A stretch of 64,000 bases of DNA from Lathyrus oleraceus (Eukaryota; Streptophyta; Magnoliopsida; Fabales; Fabaceae). The position numbers and the translations under genes were made by a program. The stretch covers positions 357,694,900-357,758,899 of the forward strand of contig NC_066579.1 in NCBI RefSeq assembly GCF_024323335.1. The letters run 5' to 3'. How positions within the stretch are numbered: position 1 is the stretch's first letter; every line of letters starts with the position of its first letter. Shown one piece after another: positions 56,549 to 64,000 of the stretch. The notes beneath the pieces are model-generated. The model saw only the letters and a program-made list of their open reading frames with translations. It ran no database searches and was not told the DNA's origin.

Positions 56549-58880
56549 TTAAGACCCATATGATGCTCCTCGATTGGGAAAGTTGTTCTTGTTGTGTCCT
56601 GGTTGACGACAAATACTACATAATCTTATCATTTTATCTATGGAATCCATCTCTGTCCTGATACGCGTGCTGTTTGGCCTTCCTTTTTTCTTTCTACGCA
56701 TCTCGTCGTTGTGCCAAACTATATCACCTTCATATGGAGGCCAGTATTCCTCCATTGGTAGTACCGAGAAGCTTTGATTATATACATTCATGACGGTGAC
56801 GGTCTTGTACACATCAGATAAATGGCTGTAAGCGTCTTGACGAGTATAAGCGCATCCTGCAATGACATGGGAGCAAGGAATGCGGAAGGCCTGAAATTTT
56901 CCATAATCGCACCAACTTCTGTTTAGTCTAACAACATAGGCTAAATTTGGTCTCCCCTCGTTGTGATCCATTGTTTCCTGGACGCTAAAATTTTGCCTAT
57001 GACGGTCAAAGACTGTTACAGCGTGTGTGCTAGCTTTGATGTTCTCCTCTTTCATGACCTTCATGCAACACTCACTGAATACTTGCCCGGACATTAACAC
57101 CACACTCCATCTTTCACCTCTGGTTGCGAACGTAGAAGCCAACCTATAGTAGGTCGATCTTACCAAGGCGGTTATCGGCAAATTTCGAATTCCTTTGAAT
57201 ACCCCGTTCATGCATTCCACAAGGTTTGTTGTCATGTGGCCCCATCGACAACCTCCGTCAAATGCCCTTGTCCACTGCTCTACTGGTATGTTATTTAGCC
57301 ATCTCCCTGCGTCTTCATTAGACAGTCTAATTTCATCACGATAATATTGAAATGACGAATGAGTTAGTGCATACTCAACATTCACCACCTTCTTGCGAAG
57401 ATTCTTATCTTTTATAGAACGCATGAAGTTTTGTGCAATGTGTCTGATGCAATAGACATGGGTAGAAGGAGGATCATGTCATCCGTTGTCATGGTTGTTG
57501 TAGGCACTCTCAATGGCAGCATGTCTATCAGAAATCAAACAGAGATTGGCTTGTGGAGCCACATGCGTTCTGAGATATCGAAGAAAGAAACCCCATCCAC
57601 CAACCGTTTCACCTTCAATAAGAGCAAAGGCAATGGGAAAAACATTGTTGTTGCCGTCTTGTGCAACCGCCATGAGCAAAGTACCATTGTATTTGCCGTA
57701 TAACCAAGTGCCATCAATTTGAATAATAGGTTTGCAGAATGCGAAACCTTTGATGTACGGGTCAAATGCCCAAAAGAGACGGTGAAAGATTCTATTACGT
57801 GTAACATATGTTCCTGGGACATATGTTTTTAGTGTCCATAAAAACCGTGGCAATTCCTTGTATGAATCCTCCCAGTTGCCGAAAACTTGTTCAACAACCT
57901 TTGTCCTCGCAATCCAGGCTTTCTTGTAAGATGGAGTATAATTATATGTCGTTCTGATATGGGATATAGTTATACTCACCTTCACAGATGGGTCTTTATT
58001 AACCAACGGCAGAATGTCTTGACATATCAACGCTGCGCTTAGTTTGCGGTGATCTTGTTCAATGTTAGTTGCAATACAACTGTGAGGTGGGCCTATTGAA
58101 GCGATCTCCCAAGAGTCGTTTTTCTTTTTGTAAGACACAGCCAAACGAAACTTACAAAGCATGTTACGACATTCGATAACATACCTTCTAGAATCAGTGT
58201 GTTTCATTGTAAAATCAACAGAGTTATTCATGTGGAATTTTTTGATAGCTAGAACACATTCTTCTTTGGTACGAAACATGTCTCCCACCTTTAATTCACC
58301 TTCTGATCTCGGATACAAATTATAGAAAACACTGTTGGATGTTTCATCGTCGTGCAGATCCATATTTGTCATATGTTGAGGCGGATTGTAGACACGACTA
58401 AGAGGTATTGGTGGTGGTTGATCATCATCTTCAATCAACGACATCCAGTTCTGCTTCTGCTTCTGGGTTGACGTCATCTGCCCATTGTGGATCAAATTCA
58501 CCAGATTCATCCTGACTGGTTATTTGTGACTGTTGAGATGGTATACATGGTTGAAGAGTAATGTACAACTCAATACAGTTGCAACCTGAATGCTCATGAC
58601 TAATAAACATGTATTCAACATCTTCATCGTCTCGTACCTTTTGGGGGAAAAACTTGCATTGACTATTCTAAAAAAATATTGGATTTTGATATGTGATCTT
58701 TGACACAATACCCGATCCTATACAGGATTGTATTCTTTTTTTCAAATGCAAGAAGGTTGCATTTCTCTTGATCGTGAGTCTAATGGTATCAGTATTTCGA
58801 AAACAAAAATCATACAACTCAGACTCGTATGTTTCACCGTTGCAGTGAACGTTGACAATGTATTTTGGTGAAGATGACAT
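56549..58880 (-). pseudogene. mudrA-like: MURA-type MULE transposase, frameshifted
   Basis: N-terminus from ATG 58880 (MSSSPKYIVNVHCNGETY), a PB1-like plant MULE N-terminal domain, then an acidic linker. A DNA-binding-type domain (KVGDMFRTKEECVLAIKKF, CRNMLCKFRLAV, SIGPPHSC) follows. The DDE core has IDGTWLYGKYNGTLL and CLISDRHAAI, then after a frameshift WGHMTTNLVECMNG. Next are a SWIM zinc finger (CDYGKFQAFRIPCSH) and a C-terminal zinc knuckle. At least three frame changes are visible, near 58690, 58445 and 57450. Two metal ligands look lost: a Cys reads as Tyr in the SWIM motif and the last knuckle Cys reads as Phe (GHNKNNF). The copy is dead. Confidence 0.9.
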
Positions 58881-58964
58881 TGTGCAGATGAAAACTATTT
58901 TCTTGCTGCAGACGAATGTGAGTGAAGTGTCTTGGATGTTGATAGTAAGACACTTAAATAGAGG

Positions 58965-59095
58965 AGTGAAGTGTCTCACATGCTAGCTAGTTTGGAGTGA
59001 CGTGTCGCACATGCAAGCTACTCCGAAGTGACGTGTCGCACATGCAAGCTACTCCGAAATGATGTGTCAACCATGCAAGCTACTCCGAAATGATG
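58965..59095. repeat. Four diverged 35-bp repeats between the MULE's divergent genes
   Basis: A unit like CATGCAAGCTACTCCGAA followed by GTGACGTGTCGCA is repeated about four times between the transposase start (58880) and the plus-strand ORF. It is placed like a shared regulatory region. A TATA-like TATTTAA for the transposase is nearby on the minus strand (about 58950-58957). Confidence 0.75.
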
Positions 59096-60081
59096 TGATG
59101 CACAACAATGATCGTGTGAAGCTGCAGTTCGGTATGCCCCAAAACACCCCAGATCCCCCAGCTAGCCTAGGAGAATGGCATCTGCGCAAAGTTAACGACC
59201 AATGGAACTTCAATCCATGGCAAAGTTTCGCAAGATCGGAGTGTCGCAAATGGAAGCACCGTTATGACCATGTGTTAACTGACACAGTCATGTCAACTGA
59301 AGAAAAACCAAGTCGTACTTATATGGCTTGGTACAAATCGGTTGGTTTTCAGTTCATCGCCAAGGATATGTACTTGTACGACCCACACCAGATGACTTAC
59401 ACACCTGACACATCAACATCAAACCCCTAACAACAGTGTCAGGCCGGATACAAACAACCCCCTGTCCGTCAAACGTTCCGTTCAACCAACACCCAAACAT
59501 ACAACCAAAACATACCATACACCCAACCCCAATACCAAGAGCATACCCCATACCACCACCAACAAATTGACCATCAACCTGAGACTCAACATCGCTTCGC
59601 ACCCACCCAATCACCCTACCAAAGTCGCCTAAGCCAGAACACCAAACTATCATTCAACACCAACCGCCTCTCCTCCTACCATAGCCAAGAAGCCCAAACC
59701 TCAAAAAACCAAAACATTCAACAATCATATCTCTACCAAACACCCCAACAACCTTTCCAACCTTTCCTCGATGCATCGTTCACACCCATGTCTCCCTTCA
59801 ACCATCTCGGTCGCCCATCAATGAGTCATCCACAACCCAACTTCTCCGGCATGGGTCATGAGCTCAGCTACGACGGTACATCATCGATGCATACTAAAGA
59901 CTATGCCGACTTGTCTGACTACCTCAACAGGCCTTCTCTTGTAGTTGGAAGTGACGCTCCTGGCCCCTCAGATGCTCAAACACCGGTACCGAATCATCAA
60001 CGTGGGTTAGAGCCACGAGTTAGGGTAACTAGAGAATGTGGGACCGGAGGTCGGTTAGGTGATCCTGATCATCACCATTAG
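59095..60081 (+). pseudogene. Plant mobile domain-like passenger protein of the MULE, C-terminal part
   Basis: The frame begins HNNDRVKLQFGMPQNTPDPP and continues with WNFNPWQSFARSECRKWKHRYDHVL and SRTYMAWYKSVGFQF. This is the end of the plant mobile domain pattern (V-RQFG, W-…W, Y--WY). A stop at 59428-59430 interrupts it. The same frame then runs 216 more codons through a long Gln/Pro/Tyr/Asn-rich, probably disordered tail to 60081. The N-terminal part of the domain is missing. Mobile-domain proteins are known in MULEs and as host silencing factors. Family call inferred from pattern; not functional here. Confidence 0.65.
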
Positions 60082-60168
60082 GTTTCTTTGTGTAAACGAC
60101 AAATTTTATTAATATCAATTGGTCCTATATCAAATTTATCTATCACGTATACCATTTACAAAAAAAAA

Positions 60169-60412
60169 GCATTTTACAGTGAGGCTCCAATTGAATTGGC
60201 GTCTCCTCTTAAGTCATACACATAGACGCCAATCCAATTGGTTAGGACACATGCCATAGCCAATCCAATTGGCGTCTCCATTCAATTTTTAAGAGGAGTC
60301 TCCAATTCAATTGGCGATTCCTCCTAAAAGTGGGATAATTTGAGAATTTTTATGATATCAGAGGTATTTTGAGAATTTCTTTAAAAAGGTGAGTTATTTT
60401 TGTAAAAATTTC
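60169..60412 (-). repeat. MULE right terminal inverted repeat
   Basis: Inverted copy of 55847-56089, roughly 85-90% similar by eye, ending GTAAAAATTTC. Confidence 0.92.
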
Positions 60413-60927
60413 GAAGGTTTAGAAAAATCTGATTTTAAATCTTTTAATTTATTCTCTATATACAAAAGAGAAAAGAGAAGTAGAAAAACCAGATCTGAAA
60501 AATGTTCCCTTTTTGTCTTTAATTTCAATGCATTTTCTCTTTTCAAATTTTGCGGCATCTTCTCCAAATTCTTCCCTAAAATTTTCCGTCAATTTCTCGC
60601 CATGAAACTTTCCCTTCTGGGTCTTTCTTTTTAGGACCCAAACTGTACCAAAGTTTTGTTTTTTACTATTATTTTTGGATTAACTATTCTAGTCCAACAT
60701 TCCATTTCGAGTTTTTTTGAGGTTAATTTTATCTTTAGAAGATACCCTTTTGTCCCTTCATAATAGCCTATGATCAAAGTTTGTTCCTTTATCAACAATT
60801 GCATTGTTCCATTCAATTTGTTCTAGGGTACAGTTTGGTTATGTTGGAAGGAAATTCATTTTAAAATTCTGTTTTTTATTATATTCGAATTAAGGGAAAG
60901 GAAATTTGCAACCATAATCTTATTATC
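60413..60927 (+). promoter_or_regulatory. 5' flank and probable leader of the HAD gene
   Basis: 515 bp of AT-rich DNA with a CT-rich stretch near 60520-60620, as in plant promoters and 5' UTRs. No clear TATA box identified. Any more distant promoter has been separated from the gene by the MULE. Confidence 0.4.
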
Positions 60928-62761
60928 ATGGTTCATTTGTTAAACTATGATCCTTGTCCTTATTTCACCAGAGCTTTTTGTCAATACCCTTGTTATTCTG
61001 AGGTTAAGAGAAGTGTTAGGTTTAATGTTAAAGCATGTTTTGATAGTTGTAATAATAATGGAAATGATAATGTTAATGCAAAAAGGGTGTTTTTGAAGGA
61101 GAAGAAAAATGAAAATTCTACTAATGTTGAGCATAGATCACAAGGTGGAAGTCATAATAAACCTTTTTGTTTCCCTGATTATCAGTTTTCGCAGAAACTT
61201 GTAGTTGCTGTTGATGTTGATGAAGGTTTGTATTTATGTATCCTAATGTTAATCCTTGATTCTTACATGATGATGATGTCTTTTTTTAACTACTTTGTTA
61301 TGTAATTTTCCCTCTGATGTGTTTTTGATTCATATTCTCTTTTTCCCTAGCAGTATTAGGAAACTTTGTGTCAGCTCTGAACAAGTTCATAGCAGATAGA
61401 TACTTGTCAAATTATTCAGTTTCTGAGTATCATGTGTACGAGTTCTTCAAGGTATTTCCTTGACAATGTAATTTTAAGCTCAATCTACCTTAGACAGGCA
61501 TGTACGATTGGTAACGTTTATTAGCTGCACAAAGTGAGCATTATCAGTTAAATTGTGCGTGGGAATGTTTTACCTATTGTTAAGAAATGTGATTGGACTT
61601 AACTCAACCATACAAGACCGGTTTGTAGGGTGAGGATTGCCCTCAGTTATAAGCGATGTCTAGGCTATATATTGTCCAGTGTGAGACTCTTAACATCTGT
61701 GTTAAGAATTGCATAGTTATTGGTGCCACATACAAGATTCAGGCAGATCGATGTTCATCCATACATTAATAAAAACATGGATTTTAGTTTGTTGATAATC
61801 ATGCTCTTTAATAGTTTTCTTGGTGTTTCTAGATTAGTGAACCCTTCTCTCATGCAATCTTACATTTTCTTGCCTTAATCTATGCTTATGAAAACTCATT
61901 TTGATTGTTGTGCTGCATAGAATTCTAAGCATGTTTGTATCCGAGACTCTGACGAATCTTTCACTTCTCTTACAGATATGGAACTGTTCACGAGACGAAG
62001 GTAACGGCATAATTCACGGTTATTGCATGCTATGAATTAATGATCACCGTGATATGAACATTCATCCGATCTTAAGAGATACATTATTTTTTATTATGTT
62101 CATTCATTGCAGTTCATTATCTTTAGGCATGATGCAATGATTTCACACTTCATAGTAATAATTGGACTGGTTTTAAATCAATACTATCGTCTTGTTGTGC
62201 AGCTAATAGTCGTGTCCATGAGTTTTTCGAGACACCATATTTCAAGTCGGGGATCCAACCTCTCCCTGGTGCTCAAATGACCCTGCAGAAATTATCAAGA
62301 TTTTGCAACCTATCAGTTGTAACGTACGCTTTTGCTTCTGATTTTACTTCAACGCGTAGCAGAATCTGCAATTCATCTACTAATAATATCTTTATGTTCG
62401 TATATGTTTATGTTCGATCAGATCTCGGCAGAATGCAATCAAGGATCATACACTTGAGTGGATAGAGAATAACTTTTCAGGTTTGTTTGATGAGATTCAC
62501 TTTGGAAACCATTTCGCTCTTGATGGAGGGTCAAGGCCAAAGTCAGAGATTTGTAGGTCTTTAAATGCGAAGGTTCTTATTGACGATAACCCAAGCTATG
62601 CAATCGAGTGTGCTGAAGCAGGTATTAGAGTCTTACTTTTCGATTACGAAAATTCGTATCCTTGGTCTAAGACTGAGTTTGCTGAGAAGCATCCACTGGT
62701 GCATAAAGTTGAGAATTGGGAAGAAGTTGAACAAGAATTGATGTCATTGATAGTTTCGTAG
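60928..62761 (+). CDS. HAD-superfamily hydrolase, 5'(3')-deoxyribonucleotidase-like, five exons
   Basis: Exons by splice signals and phase: 60928-61225, 61354-61451, 61976-62000, 62203-62323 and 62422-62761, giving 293 codons plus TAG. All introns are GT-AG. HAD motif I is VAVDVDEVLGNF, with nucleophile Asp96 and Asp98, across the first junction. Motif II is LSVVTSRQN across the exon 4/5 junction. The lysine region is SRPKSEICRSL and motif IV is VLIDDNPSYA. The layout fits the C-type 5'-nucleotidase/HAD group, which dephosphorylates nucleoside monophosphates; the true substrate of plant members is uncertain. Residues 1-90 are poorly conserved-looking and could hold an organelle transit peptide. 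The only intact host gene here. Confidence 0.87.
61560..61710. repeat. Short dispersed repeat inside intron 2 of the HAD gene
   Basis: TTGGACTTAACTCAACCATACAAGACCGG, GTAGGGTGAGGATTGCCCTC and GTGTGAGACTCTTAACATC resemble a short repeat common in legume genes and introns. No terminal repeats resolved; recognition is from memory. Confidence 0.4.
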
Positions 62762-64000
62762 TTACTAAAAATCATGGATTTTGTGGAAAGAACTCTTTTT
62801 GATGTACTAACCGGACTATTGAGATGTACTAGAGACGAACTATTTGTCGTAATAGTCTACAGCGAGGACGGATTTGGATTCCTGCTGCACGCAAATACAG
62901 ATCTTGGCTGTTCGATTTAAAATCAACTGTCAAGATTGTTAAGTTAGTTTGTTGATGGTGTCATCTGCTGCGTCTGTTGTTAAATCAACGGCCGAGATTG
63001 TCCGTAGCATGTAAACTGCATGTTAAATCATTAAAAGTGTGACTTGTCAGGATACTGATCTCTTATTAGTTGACAGAGTAAAAATATTTTATAGTAATAA
63101 TGCATATTCCTTTTCTCATTGTTTTTTTAAAGAAGAAGCGAAAGAATTCTACAAATCTGAACAATTATTAATATACCAAAAATGCGGTGGCTGTATGGTA
63201 GGGTTTATTGCATTTTACTTAAAAAGTGGTACACTTATGCATCCATTTCTCCCGTATTTTTTTCTTCATAAAATGCACTATACACGAAAAATTCCATCAA
63301 CATCAACAAATTCAAAAATAATAATAAATAATAGAACATAAGGGTCACCTATCCAATGTTATAGGTAAGAGCAACAAAATTTAAATAACGTATAAAAAGG
63401 AAAAGATAAATCACCTCAACGTTAAACTTCAACTTCTAATAACTTGCTGCTTGTCTATATCTCAAAAAGGAGCACAAAATCACACAAACAACAATAAAGA
63501 GGTGATAATACGATCAAAATATATTATGGTTCAAAAGTATGCAAGGGTAGCCTAAGCAAACATCAATAATTATTAAATACGATTTATTCACATTCATCGT
63601 ATGTAAACAATGAATGCAATGTACTCAACACCACAACTTTAGATGCATGTGGTACCATTATGGATAACACATATCCATCTCGCTCTTGAATCCCCTCTTT
63701 GGAACTAGAGCACACCAAACCACTACTAACATCTTTAATAACGTTGTAACACTCACATATAATATATGTCTATAAATACATATTGTACATAATGTAATAC
63801 TAGTACTGAAATACATAAATGCTTAGTGGCAATGATGTACATATTACATGCCCAAAAGAAAAATACTACTTAGCACTAAATATACACAAAGGTGCCAAAA
63901 ATAAAACTAGGAACTAAATCATTGTAGGATGATCTCAAAAATATCTACACAGCATAAAAGTCATCCAAAACATCACATAAGTAAGGACATCACACTATCT
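62762..64000. other. 3' flank and AT-rich intergenic DNA
   Basis: The HAD gene's 3' UTR presumably lies within the first few hundred bases. After that I see only AT-rich DNA and short ORFs without features (for example 63039-63341). Confidence 0.5.

Larger units (their letters stand above)
55847..60412 (-). mobile_element. Mutator-like element (MULE) with long inverted repeats
   Basis: Terminal inverted repeats of about 243 bp (55847-56089 and 60169-60412), both starting GAAATTTTTACAAAAATAAC. Inside: a 89-codon plus-strand ORF, a minus-strand MURA-type transposase pseudogene (56549-58880), and a plus-strand mobile-domain-like ORF (about 59095-60081). The expected 9-bp target duplication is not clear (left GAAGGAAGC, right GAAGGTTTA). 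The right end lies about 515 bp upstream of the HAD gene's start codon. Confidence 0.9.

Noticed and set aside
55838..60421. 9-bp target duplication of the MULE
   Set aside because: GAAGGAAGC and GAAGGTTTA agree only in the first five bases; not claimed.
1..64000. A wholly new biological system
   Set aside because: The content is explained by known element classes and host genes; the novel points are details of structure and of ORFs within those elements.

Overview
This is nuclear DNA of a flowering plant, very probably a legume of the pea/vetch type. About 90% of it is transposable elements, mostly Ogre elements (Ty3/gypsy, Tat lineage). These have a tRNA-Arg-type primer site, an extra ORF1 before gag, and an intron between gag-pro and pol. 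Genes have introns, non-coding DNA is AT-rich, and nothing prokaryotic is present. I ran no searches: every family name comes from motifs I could read, and all divergence figures are hand counts.

Layout. 1-2.3 kb: two decayed host-gene fragments, a pectin methylesterase (+) and a GRAS regulator (-). 2.3-5.1 kb: featureless AT-rich DNA. 5088-23105: a CACTA transposon with matching ends and a CAT target duplication. Its own gene was gutted by Ogre element A (5844-20910, + strand), which is followed by a truncated tandem copy of its own 5' part (20911-22425). 23126-34008: a broken minus-strand Ty1/copia element whose 3' LTR is split by a SIRE/Maximus-type copia (23747-31845, target duplication GTAGT). 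34009-34792: an Athila integrase fragment fused to that copia. 34793-55728: Ogre element C (minus), split in its integrase by Ogre element B (37317-46182, minus), an internally deleted relative of A. 55847-60412: a Mutator-like element with 243-bp inverted repeats, a decayed transposase and two passenger ORFs, one resembling the plant mobile domain. 60928-62761: the only apparently intact host gene, a five-exon HAD-family hydrolase. 62.8-64 kb: nothing recognised.

Relative age from LTR-LTR differences: SIRE about 4%, C about 2.4%, B about 1%, A about 0.5%, in agreement with B nested in C. No Ogre copy looks fully competent. A has lost the protease aspartate and the expected splice acceptor. 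B lacks ORF1, protease and the reverse-transcriptase core. C lacks protease and half its integrase. The clearest unusual features are the A tandem junction, the conserved Ogre intron with its mutated acceptor in A, the short-similarity deletions that built B, and mobile-domain-like proteins in two unrelated element classes.
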